Under the pieces are notes generated by a model that saw only the letters and a list, made by a program, of their open reading frames with translations, was not told where the DNA came from and made no database searches. From positions 1-64,000 of the forward strand of contig NZ_JAODVR010000002.1 in NCBI RefSeq assembly GCF_025399835.1: 64,000 nucleotides of DNA, written 5' to 3'. This document shows, piece after piece, positions 53,363-61,161 of the stretch (its first letter is position 1; every line of letters begins with the position of its first letter). Position numbers and translations under genes: made by a program. The stretch comes from Haloarchaeobius sp. HME9146. Lineage in GTDB: Archaea > Halobacteriota > Halobacteria > Halobacteriales > Natrialbaceae.

Positions 53363-54433
53363 CGGTTTGGCACGCGTCAGGAGTCCCTCGTGGCCGACGG
53401 GTTCGTACGTCTCGGTCGGCCAGTCATCGGGGCGGGTCAGTACTTCGAACCCGTCCTCGGTGACGAGTACCGTGTCTTCGCTTTTCGCGCCTTGTACCGT
53501 CGGGTTCCAGGCGTAGGCCTGCGGTAGTTCGACGGGTGCGTCGTTGTCGGGCGTGGCGATCCACTCCCGCCCGGCGAAGCCAGCCGCGCCACCCTGGTGG
53601 TGGTTGCGCCACTCACCGGGGTAGCCCACCGACTCGTAGGCAGCTTCGATGGCCGCGAACACGTCGCCGGCGGTCCCGCCCTCGCGTCCGACCTCGCGGG
53701 TCGCGGCGAGCGCGGTGGCCTCGACGGTGGCTGCGGCGTCGTGGCGCTCGGCCAGCCACTCGGGTTCGTTGAACACGACGGTCCGGGTGCAACTCGTACA
53801 GAGGCCCCCGCGCGTCGCGGTCACCGAGACGAGCGCGTAGTCGCCCAGCTGTTCGTCCTTCGGCGTGTAGTGGCGGAACAGCTGGGCGCGCTCGCCCCCG
53901 CCGACGAGGGCGACGGGCGAATCGATGCCCTGACGCATGAGTTTCTGGCGCAGTTCGGCGGCGACCGCGAGTTCGGTGTCCGTCGGTTCTGCGGTCCGAC
54001 AGACGGCTTCGATCGCGCTCGCCACGTCCGCGCCGAGGTCACGGTACGCCTCGATGTCGGCGTCCGTGAGTGGTTGTCTGAGGGCGCTCGCGTCGACCGA
54101 CTCGAAGCCGGGGACGTCGAAGTCAGCCGCGGCGGGTGTCTGGCTGTGGTCGGCGACCGCTTCGGCCAGCGAACAGTCGTGCCAGACGAACGGATGGACC
54201 GGGTCGTTCACCTCCTCGGCCCGGAGGCGTTCGGCCTCGATGTCGTTCGTCACGACGCGGACGCTGTCGCCGTCGTAGCCCACGGCCGCGACGCCGATGT
54301 CGCCGGCGCGGTCGACGACGTTGTCGCCGCCGGTCAGCCAGGCGAACGAGTTCGGGCGAGCGAACCAGACGGCTTCGAGGTCGCGCTCTGCGAGGAGCGC
54401 GTCGAGCCTGTCGAGTTTCGTTGCTCTACTCAT
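53351..54433 (-). CDS. M24 (Xaa-Pro peptidase/creatinase-like) protein with altered metal site
   Basis: The 360-residue protein has the two-part architecture of prolidase and creatinase: an N-terminal domain (1-120) and a pita-bread catalytic domain. Alignment by eye with prolidase motifs shows that the two Asp metal ligands are replaced by Ser (Ser203 and Ser214 in VSVTATRGGLCTSCTRT). One Glu ligand is Asn310 (WNPTVQG); the His-rich loop RNHHQGGAAG and Glu319 in KSEDTVLVT remain. A dinuclear metal centre is therefore unlikely, as in creatinase, which uses no metal. It ends the dehydrogenase/isomerase gene series, nine bases after the previous gene. Confidence 0.8.
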   Translation of the reverse strand: MSRATKLDRLDALLAERDLEAVWFARPNSFAWLTGGDNVVDRAGDIGVAAVGYDGDSVRVVTNDIEAERLRAEEVNDPVHPFVWHDCSLAEAVADHSQTPAAADFDVPGFESVDASALRQPLTDADIEAYRDLGADVASAIEAVCRTAEPTDTELAVAAELRQKLMRQGIDSPVALVGGGERAQLFRHYTPKDEQLGDYALVSVTATRGGLCTSCTRTVVFNEPEWLAERHDAAATVEATALAATREVGREGGTAGDVFAAIEAAYESVGYPGEWRNHHQGGAAGFAGREWIATPDNDAPVELPQAYAWNPTVQGAKSEDTVLVTEDGFEVLTRPDDWPTETYEPVGHEGLLTRAKPLRR

Positions 54434-54442
54434 ACTGCTAGC

Positions 54443-55561
54443 TCAAACGTCTACCCACTCACTACTTTCGTCACTGCGCTCAATGGCGTCGAGGATGCGC
54501 TGGACGCCGAGGGCGTCCTGGACGCTGGGGTGGAAGTCGGTGCCACTCGCGACACTCGAAAGGAATTCGAAATTCTCGTGGACGAACGTGTGCTCCCAGC
54601 CGATGACGTGGCCCGGCGGCCACCAGTGGTCGACGTAGGGGTCGTCCGGGTCGGTGACGAGCACCGTCTCGTAGCCCCGCGAGCCCTCGCGGTGGACCTC
54701 GAGTTCGTTCAGGCGTTCGAGCGAGAACTTGACACTGCCTTTCGACCCGTGAACCGCGATGGTGTGGTCGTTCTTGTGGCCCGTGGCGAACCGCGAGGCC
54801 TCGAAGGTGCCCATCGCGCCGTTCTCGAACTCGACCTGGGCGCTGTAGGCGTCGTCCACGGTCACAGGCTTCGTCTCGTCGCTGCCCTCGACCGGGCGCT
54901 CCTCGACGAACGTCTGGAGGTGGCCGCTGACGCGGTCCATCGGGCCGGTCTGTTCGCCGACGAGAAAGTTCGCGAGATCGACCGTGTGCGCGCCAAGGTC
55001 GCCCAGCGCGCCACTCCCGGCTAACTCCTCGTCGTTGCGCCACGACCAGGGGGCCTCGGGGTCGACGAGCCAGTCCTGCATGTACCGGCCGCGGACCTGG
55101 TGAATCTCGCCGAGTTGGCCCGACTGGATGAGGTTGCGGGCGTACCTGATGGCCGGGACGAACCGGTAGTTGAACGCGCAGCCGGCGACGGCGTCGGACT
55201 CGCGGGCCGCTTGGGCCACCTTCTCCGCGCCCTCGGTCGTCGGCGCGAGCGGTTTCTCACAGAGGACGTGCGTCCCGGCTTTGAGCGCCGCGACGGTCGG
55301 CTCGACGTGGAGGAAGTTCGGCCCGAGGTTGTAGAACACGTCGACCTCGTCGACTACCTCCTCCCAGTCGGTCGCGTAGCGGGCGAAGCCGAGCTGGTCG
55401 GTCGCCTCCTCGAGGGCGTCCTCGTCGGTCCCGACGAGCACGTCGCGTTCGATCTCCGGCGCGTCCGGGAAGAACATGGGCAGTCGCGCCAGCGCGTTCG
55501 CGTGGGCCTTGCCCATGAAGCGGTACCCCAGGAAGCCGACGGAGAGCGGGTCTTCACTCAT
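54443..55561 (-). CDS. Gfo/Idh/MocA family oxidoreductase (first of two)
   Basis: The 372-residue NAD(P)-dependent sugar dehydrogenase has the Rossmann start SVGFLGYRFMGKAHANAL (G-x-G-xx-G variant GYRFMG). CEKPLAPTTEGAEKVAQAA is the conserved EKP motif near residue 102, GCAFNYRFVPAI follows, and DLGAHTVDLANFLVG is the H/D catalytic helix near 195. The C-terminal domain is the GFO alpha/beta fold. It follows the isomerase gene by three bases, so the two are co-translated. The substrate is unknown; inositol-type or glycoside oxidations are typical of the family. Confidence 0.9.
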   Translation of the reverse strand: MSEDPLSVGFLGYRFMGKAHANALARLPMFFPDAPEIERDVLVGTDEDALEEATDQLGFARYATDWEEVVDEVDVFYNLGPNFLHVEPTVAALKAGTHVLCEKPLAPTTEGAEKVAQAARESDAVAGCAFNYRFVPAIRYARNLIQSGQLGEIHQVRGRYMQDWLVDPEAPWSWRNDEELAGSGALGDLGAHTVDLANFLVGEQTGPMDRVSGHLQTFVEERPVEGSDETKPVTVDDAYSAQVEFENGAMGTFEASRFATGHKNDHTIAVHGSKGSVKFSLERLNELEVHREGSRGYETVLVTDPDDPYVDHWWPPGHVIGWEHTFVHENFEFLSSVASGTDFHPSVQDALGVQRILDAIERSDESSEWVDV

Positions 55562-55564
55562 GTT

Positions 55565-56533
55565 TCACTCCGCCCAGTAGGCGTCGCCGGGGGTGGTCTC
55601 GAAGACGGCGCGCTGGAGTACGTCGACCCCTTTCTCCAGCCCCTCGCGGGAACTCGTGAGCGCGTCCTCGTGTTCGATGCTCAGGGCACCCTCGTAGTCG
55701 ACCATCCGAAGGGTCGAGACGATGTCCTTCCAGTGCTCCTCGCCGTGGCCGTAGCCGATGGAGCGGAATATCCACGAGCGGTCCTGGCCATCGGCGTAGG
55801 AGGTGTTGTCGAGCACGCCCTTGCGCTTGCTGTGGTGCTCGTAGATGCGGGTGTCCTTCGCGTGGACGTGGTGAATCGCGTCCTCCTTACCCAGGAACCG
55901 GATGGCCTCGGTCACGTCGATGCCCTGCCAGTACAGGTGCGAGGGGTCGAAGTTCGCACCGATGCGCTCGTTCGTCGCCTCGCGCAGCCGGAGCATCGTG
56001 TCGGGCTGGTACACCAGCATGTTCGGGTGCATCTCGATGGCCACGTCGACGCCTTCGGCTTCGGCGTGGGCCGCGATGTCCGACCAGTAGTCGATGGCGA
56101 GCTCCCACTGGTAGTCCAGTGCGTCCGCGTGCTCGGGCGGCCACGGGGCGGTGATCCAGTTCGGGACCTCGCCCGACGGGCTCCCCGCGGGCAGCCCCGA
56201 GAAACACGTCACCGTGTTCACGTCGAGCTGGCCCGCGAGCGTGATGGCCTCGCGGAGTTCGCGGTCCGCGAGGTCCGCCTGCTCCGCGTCAGGGTGCAGC
56301 GGGTTGTTGTGCGTCGCCAGCGCGCTGATTCGAAGGTCGTGCTCCTCGACGAGCGCGAGCAGTTCCTGCTGGGCCGCCTCGTCGTCGAGGAGTGCCTCGC
56401 GGTCGAGGTGGTCCTCGCCGGGGTAGCCCCCACAGCCGATCTCGACCGCGTCGACGCCGATTCCGGCGAGGTAGTCGAGTGCGTCTTCGAGCGGTTCCTG
56501 TCCGAGTGGGACGGTGAGTACGCCGATGTCCAT
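55565..56533 (-). CDS. Sugar phosphate isomerase/epimerase-like TIM barrel
   Basis: The 322-residue protein has the xylose-isomerase-like (AP-endonuclease family 2) fold. GIDAVEIGCGGYPGED comes first, LRISALATHNNPLHPD next, DVAIEMHPNMLVYQPD contributes a Glu ligand, NFDPSHLYWQGIDV an Asp/His pair, and IHHVHAKDTRIYEH a His ligand. AIGYGHGEEHW and ALSIEHEDALTSSREGLEKGV complete the metal site. Such proteins isomerise or epimerise keto sugars or inositol derivatives. It lies between two Gfo/Idh/MocA genes, a layout seen in inositol and unusual-sugar catabolic loci. An AT-rich ATAATTAAC patch upstream could be an internal promoter. Confidence 0.87.
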   Translation of the reverse strand: MDIGVLTVPLGQEPLEDALDYLAGIGVDAVEIGCGGYPGEDHLDREALLDDEAAQQELLALVEEHDLRISALATHNNPLHPDAEQADLADRELREAITLAGQLDVNTVTCFSGLPAGSPSGEVPNWITAPWPPEHADALDYQWELAIDYWSDIAAHAEAEGVDVAIEMHPNMLVYQPDTMLRLREATNERIGANFDPSHLYWQGIDVTEAIRFLGKEDAIHHVHAKDTRIYEHHSKRKGVLDNTSYADGQDRSWIFRSIGYGHGEEHWKDIVSTLRMVDYEGALSIEHEDALTSSREGLEKGVDVLQRAVFETTPGDAYWAE

Positions 56534-56569
56534 GGTGGTGATTTACGATAGTCGTAGTTAATTATTTGC

Positions 56570-57688
56570 TCAGTTCGGTGGCTGGAGCGGCGGTTCCGTG
56601 TCGTGGTCGTCGCGCAGGGAGACGGCCTCGCCGCGCTCGGAGGACTCGTAGATCGCGCCCATGATCCGCTGGACGGTGAGCGCCTGCTCGACCGTGTTGC
56701 GCTCGGGCGCTTCGCCCGCGGCGACGGCCTCGACGAAGGCGCGTTGCTCCTTGCGGTGCGCTGGTTCTTCCCTGGTCGTTATCTCGGTGTCCGAGAAGTG
56801 CGGCCCACCGATGTCCTCGACCTCGTGGATGGTCAGGGTCTCGTCCGCGCGGTCGACGGTCGCGCCGGCCTCGGTGCCCTGCATCACGTACGTCTGCGTT
56901 GGCGGCCGGTTGGTCGCCCAGGAGGTCTCCAGGGCCAGCGTCTGGCCGTTCGCGAAGCGGACGAGCGCCTGTGCGGAGTCGTCCACGTCGAAGTCGCCGT
57001 CGCCGTCCTTGCCCCACATGTGCAGGTACGTGTAGTCCTCGCGGCCGCCGAATATCGAGCGCGTCTCGCCCGACACCTCCACGACCTCGGGGAAGTCCAG
57101 CATGTGCATCGCCAGGTCGATGGCGTGTGCGCCGATGTCGATGAGCGAGCCGCCGCCCGCGACCGAGGAGTCGGTGAACCACGAGCCGCGCCCGGGGACG
57201 CCCCGCCGGCGGATGTAGTTCGCCTCGACGTGGTACACGTCGCCGAACCGGCCCTGGTCCTGTTGCTCCTTGAGTACCTCGACGGTCGGTGCGAACCGGT
57301 TGTGGAAGCCGACCATACAGAAGCTGTCGGCGTCTCGCGCCACCGCGGCGATGCGCTCGGCGCTCTCGACCGAGTGCGCGAGCGGTTTCTCGACGAGCAC
57401 GTCGAGTCCGGCTTCCAGCGCGCTCGTCACGTACTCCTCGTGGAACCGGTTCGGCGTGGTCACGATGACGGCGTCGACCGTCTCGTAGAGCTCTGCCGCG
57501 TCCTCGTACGTGGGGACGCCGTAGTCCGCCTCGAACGCGTCCCGCGCGTCCGCCACGATGTCCATCCCGCCGGCCAGGTCAGCAGCGATGTCGTCGTCGT
57601 TCGTCAGTGCCTCCAGGTGGTCGGCGTGGTGCCGTGCGATACCACCGAGGCCTACGATACCAATCCGTATTGTATCATCATCTGTCAT
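56570..57688 (-). CDS. Gfo/Idh/MocA family oxidoreductase (second)
   Basis: The 372-residue dehydrogenase has RIGIVGLGGIARHHADHLEAL with a clean GxGxxA nucleotide motif. VEKPLAHSVESAERIAAVA is the EKP motif near 100, CMVGFHNRFAPTVEVLKE follows, and DIGAHAIDLAMHMLDFPE is the catalytic His/Asp helix. It differs clearly from the first copy, so the two probably act on different intermediates. The gene is 81 bases after the small ABC-operon membrane protein, with a possible hairpin between. Confidence 0.9.
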   Translation of the reverse strand: MTDDDTIRIGIVGLGGIARHHADHLEALTNDDDIAADLAGGMDIVADARDAFEADYGVPTYEDAAELYETVDAVIVTTPNRFHEEYVTSALEAGLDVLVEKPLAHSVESAERIAAVARDADSFCMVGFHNRFAPTVEVLKEQQDQGRFGDVYHVEANYIRRRGVPGRGSWFTDSSVAGGGSLIDIGAHAIDLAMHMLDFPEVVEVSGETRSIFGGREDYTYLHMWGKDGDGDFDVDDSAQALVRFANGQTLALETSWATNRPPTQTYVMQGTEAGATVDRADETLTIHEVEDIGGPHFSDTEITTREEPAHRKEQRAFVEAVAAGEAPERNTVEQALTVQRIMGAIYESSERGEAVSLRDDHDTEPPLQPPN

Positions 57689-57732
57689 AGTTCAGTTGTC
57701 TCTCCGTGTTGCGTTCGTTTGCGGTGCGGAAT

Positions 57733-57762
57733 GGAAAACAGCCGTGGCGGGTGAACGCCGCC
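57733..57762 (-). terminator. Possible weak terminator between transport and catabolic genes
   Basis: On the minus strand a GGCGG/CCGCC stem with a 7-nt loop (57746-57762) is followed nine bases later by a TTTT run (57733-57736). It lies eight bases after the small membrane protein stop. It could reduce read-through from the ABC operon into the dehydrogenases. Confidence 0.3.
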
Positions 57763-57769
57763 GGCCGTG

Positions 57770-57973
57770 TTACAGCAACTGCTTTTCCTTCTCGTCGCGT
57801 TCGCGTTCGCGCTGCTCGGCTTCCTTCTGGCGGCGACGACCGCGCATGTACTGTCTGATTCCGGGGATGACCTTGTTCTTCAGGTCCAGGATGAACGACG
57901 CGATGCCGTACACCCAGAAGAAGAACAGGAGCGTTCCTCCCCCGAAGTACAGGAGTGCGGCCTCACTCACCAT
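57770..57973 (-). CDS. 67-residue single-TM protein of the ABC operon
   Basis: The protein has one N-terminal helix (LLYFGGGTLLFFFWVYGIASFIL, residues 7-29), then LKNKVIPGIRQYMRGRRR. A highly charged, helical C-terminus (QKEAEQRERERDEKEKQLL) may form a coiled coil. It begins three bases after the ATPase stop and is clearly part of the transport operon. It resembles no transporter subunit of textbook ABC importers. A membrane-bound accessory or anchoring role is an inference from position. Confidence 0.7.
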   Translation of the reverse strand: MVSEAALLYFGGGTLLFFFWVYGIASFILDLKNKVIPGIRQYMRGRRRQKEAEQRERERDEKEKQLL

Positions 57974-57975
57974 CG

Positions 57976-59136
57976 TCAGTCACCCGAGCGAGCCTCCGAC
58001 TGGAGCGGCTGGGACAGTCCGTGGACGATAGCCTCTCCGGACGCGGTGTCGAACAGGTGGAGCCGCGAGCGGTCGAGGACGACCGACTGCGCGATGTCCT
58101 CCGAGATCTCCGTGTCCGGGTCGACACTCATCAGGAGGCGGTCGTCGCCCTCCTCCTGCATGCCAGAGGTCGCCTCGTCCCCGTAGGTGAGGTAGACGAA
58201 TATCTCGTTCCCCATGGGTTCGAGCACGTCGGTCATCGTCTGGACGGGGCTGGTCGGGTCTTCGACCTTCTGGAGGTCCTCCTCGCGGTAGACGTCCTCC
58301 GGGCGGACGCCGAGGGTGACCTGGTCGCCTTCGGAGACGCCGAAGTCGCTGGGGTCGAACTGCACGTTGATGTACTCCGACGTGAAGCCACCGTTGGTCA
58401 CCTCGCCCTCGATGAAGTTCATCGACGGCGACCCGATGAAGCCGGCGACGAACAGGTTCGCGGGCTCGTTGTAACAGACCAGCGGCGGGTCTATCTGCTG
58501 GAGCGTCCCGTCGTTGATGACCGCGATGCGGTCCGACATGGTCATCGCCTCCGCCTGGTCGTGCGTGACGTAGATGATGGTGGTGTCCAGCTCCTTGTGC
58601 AGGCGCTGGAGCTCCGTCCGCATGTGCACACGCAGCTTCGCGTCGAGGTTCGCCAGCGGCTCGTCCATCAGGAACACTGCAGGGTTCCGGACGATGGCGC
58701 GGGCGATGGCGACACGCTGGCGCTGCCCACCGGACATCTCGTCCGGCTGGCGGTCCAGCATGCCCTCGAGCTGTACGACCTTCGAGGCGTGCTCGACGCG
58801 ACGGTCGATCTCCTCTTTGTCGTAGTCGCGCAACCGCAGCCCGAAGCTGATGTTGTCGTACACGTCCATGTGCGGGAACAGCGCGATGTTCTGGAAGACC
58901 ATCGCGACCCCGCGGTCTTTCGGTGGGTAGTTCGTGACGTCGGTGTCGCCGATGAGGACCTGCCCGGACGTCGGCTTGGTGAGTCCGGCGATGGTCTCCA
59001 TCGTGGTCGACTTCCCACACCCCGACGGACCGACGAGCGTGATGAACTCGCCGTCCTCGATGTCGAGGTTCATGTGGTCTACCGCTGTCACGTCGTCGTA
59101 CTGCTTGATGACGTCGTTTAGTTTGACACGTGCCAT
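57976..59136 (-). CDS. Sugar ABC transporter ATP-binding protein (UgpC/MalK type)
   Basis: The 386-residue ATPase has Walker A GPSGCGKST at 36-44, Q-loop VFQNIALFPHM, signature MSGGQ at 134-138, Walker B VFLMDEP near 155-160 and the His switch THDQAEAM. The C-terminal 130 residues form the MalK-type regulatory TOBE domain (FIGSPSMNFIEGEV ... LGVRPEDVYREEDL). The start MARVKLNDVIKQYDDV at 59136 is the normal family start; the longer frame is spurious. It energises the two permeases encoded just upstream. Confidence 0.94.
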   Translation of the reverse strand: MARVKLNDVIKQYDDVTAVDHMNLDIEDGEFITLVGPSGCGKSTTMETIAGLTKPTSGQVLIGDTDVTNYPPKDRGVAMVFQNIALFPHMDVYDNISFGLRLRDYDKEEIDRRVEHASKVVQLEGMLDRQPDEMSGGQRQRVAIARAIVRNPAVFLMDEPLANLDAKLRVHMRTELQRLHKELDTTIIYVTHDQAEAMTMSDRIAVINDGTLQQIDPPLVCYNEPANLFVAGFIGSPSMNFIEGEVTNGGFTSEYINVQFDPSDFGVSEGDQVTLGVRPEDVYREEDLQKVEDPTSPVQTMTDVLEPMGNEIFVYLTYGDEATSGMQEEGDDRLLMSVDPDTEISEDIAQSVVLDRSRLHLFDTASGEAIVHGLSQPLQSEARSGD

Positions 59137-59143
59137 GACTGAG

Positions 59144-60124
59144 TTACTCCTTGAGTGCTCCTGAGGTGAGTCCGCTGACGATCTTCTCCTGTGCGACCAC
59201 CACGAGGATGGTGACTGGTAAGACCGCGATGATGCTCGCTGCCGCCATCGCGTTGTACGTGGTCTGGAACTGCCCGGCCCGGCGGAGCTGGAGGATACCA
59301 GCAACGACCGGTGCCCAGTTCTCCGCCTCGCCTGAGGTCATCAGGAACGAGAAGAAGAACTCGTTGTACACCGCGATGAACGTCAGCACGCCCGCGGTCG
59401 CGACACCGGGTGCCGACAGCGGCACGATGACGCGGAACAGCGCCCCCAGCCGCGTCGTCCCCTCTATCCTGGCCGCGTCCTCCAGGCCGTCCGGAATCTG
59501 GCCGTAGAACGTCGTCAGGATGAAGATGGACAGCGGCATGAAGATGGCGCTGAACGGGAGCATCATCGAGCCCGGCGTGTTGTACAGCTGCGGACTCGAG
59601 ATGGTGTATCCCAGCAGCGAGAGGCTGACGTTCCCGTTGAACAGGTCCCACAGCGGCAGGAAGAACGCTGCCGGCGGGAAGTACGAGATGGCGAGCACGA
59701 GCAGCATCAGCCCGCGACGTCCCGGGAACTCCAGGCGTCCGAAGACGTAGCCTGCGAGGCTCGCGAGCAACAGCACGATGACCGTGGTGCTGAGCGCGAG
59801 GAACAGGCTGTTGAACATATACCGCATGAACGGTATCGTATCGAACACCAGCTGGAACGTGCTCACCTCGAACCCGTTCGGAAGCAGCCCGATCTCCGGG
59901 AGCGTCCCGCTCGGACCGGTCGGCGTCAACGCCAGTATCAGCAACCAGTAGAACGGGAACAGCGTCGTGGTGAGGAAGAATATCGTCACCACGTAGAACA
60001 TCGAGCGGTACACACGCTGGGGGTCCTGGATGGACTTGTCGACCCAGCGCTGGAACGGGCCCCGCTTGAGCTCTGCGTCACCGCCAGCGAACGGATTCTC
60101 TTGCGTGGAATCGTCGGTACTCAT
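59144..60124 (-). CDS. Sugar ABC transporter permease (MalG type)
   Basis: The 326-residue protein has a polar N-terminus and six helices. The cytoplasmic EAA loop reads GLEDAARIEGTTRLGALFRVIVPLSAPG near residues 220-247, which contacts the ATPase. The periplasm-facing region between helices 1 and 2 contains LPNGFEVSTFQLVFDTIPFMRY. It ends six or seven bases before the ATPase start and overlaps the upstream permease by four bases. Confidence 0.93.
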   Translation of the reverse strand: MSTDDSTQENPFAGGDAELKRGPFQRWVDKSIQDPQRVYRSMFYVVTIFFLTTTLFPFYWLLILALTPTGPSGTLPEIGLLPNGFEVSTFQLVFDTIPFMRYMFNSLFLALSTTVIVLLLASLAGYVFGRLEFPGRRGLMLLVLAISYFPPAAFFLPLWDLFNGNVSLSLLGYTISSPQLYNTPGSMMLPFSAIFMPLSIFILTTFYGQIPDGLEDAARIEGTTRLGALFRVIVPLSAPGVATAGVLTFIAVYNEFFFSFLMTSGEAENWAPVVAGILQLRRAGQFQTTYNAMAAASIIAVLPVTILVVVAQEKIVSGLTSGALKE

Positions 60125-61140
60125 GCCATGTCCTCCCGGGCGTACCCGATGATGTAGACGGTGACGACCAGGCCGATGATGCCTGCCGTCACGAACGCGA
60201 CCGTCGCGGACGTCGCTATCAGGTTGTTATTGAACGTCGAGATGACGAGACATGATAGCGATGGAACCGTCGAACAACCGGACACCGTCTCGATGATCCC
60301 GTAGACCCGCATCGCCTGGATGGTGCGGAACAGCATCGCGACCAGGATGGTCGGCAGGATGAGCGGGAACGTGATGTACTTGAAGCGCTGCCACGGCGAG
60401 GCACCCGCGACGCGGGCGACCTCGTACAGGTTCCGGTCGATGCTCTGCAGCCCCGCGAGGATGAGCAGGGCCATGAACGCAGAGGTCTTCCAGATGTCCG
60501 CGACGATGACGATCAACGTGGAGTCGATCGTGTTCGCGAACGGGGAGAACGAGAACGGTCCCAGGGTCTGGAGTATGGTCGGTGCCTCTTCACTGCCGAT
60601 TAGGAACCCGATGCCCGGCTGGAACATCAGGAAGAAGATCATCCCCTGCACGACGATGGGCACAGCCCACGGGATGATGATGGCGACACGAACCCAGCGT
60701 CGCCCCTTGAAGTCCTGATCGAGGACGAGCGCCTGGCCGAAACCGATGATGGTCTCGAAGACGACGCTCGTGATGGTGAAGATGAGCGTCACCGTGAGTG
60801 CGCTGTTGAACAGCGCGTCGACCGACAGACTGGTCGGGATGAACGGTGACGGCATCAGTGCGTTCTTCTTGCCGGTGAGCAGCTGGGTGTAGTTCTTGAT
60901 TCCGACGAAGTCACCGACCTGACCGGCGGCGATGAGGTTGTCCGCGAACAACGACATGCGGAACGTACTCAACAGTGGCCACACCGCTATCGCGGCAAGC
61001 AACAGCAACGCTGGCGTGAGCAAAAGATACGCGAACTGGGCCTCGCTGAGATTCTCCATCCAGCGGACAGCCGACGCATATGGGCCAGATCGCTGGCTCT
61101 CACGCAGCGGGCCTGATCGTGTCTCTGATTCTGCTGCCAT
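60121..61140 (-). CDS. Sugar ABC transporter permease (MalF/UgpA type)
   Basis: The 339-residue protein has a 30-residue polar N-terminus and six to seven helices. The EAA loop is near residues 240-270 (DRNLYEVARVAGASPWQRFKYITFPLILP). The exterior segment after helix 1 includes GIKNYTQLL. A small Cys pair (GCSTVPSLSC) sits in a late loop and could form a disulfide outside the cell. It follows the binding-protein gene by about 20 bases. Confidence 0.93.
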   Translation of the reverse strand: MAAESETRSGPLRESQRSGPYASAVRWMENLSEAQFAYLLLTPALLLLAAIAVWPLLSTFRMSLFADNLIAAGQVGDFVGIKNYTQLLTGKKNALMPSPFIPTSLSVDALFNSALTVTLIFTITSVVFETIIGFGQALVLDQDFKGRRWVRVAIIIPWAVPIVVQGMIFFLMFQPGIGFLIGSEEAPTILQTLGPFSFSPFANTIDSTLIVIVADIWKTSAFMALLILAGLQSIDRNLYEVARVAGASPWQRFKYITFPLILPTILVAMLFRTIQAMRVYGIIETVSGCSTVPSLSCLVISTFNNNLIATSATVAFVTAGIIGLVVTVYIIGYAREDMA

Positions 61141-61161
61141 TATTATGTGCCAGGTCTGTTA

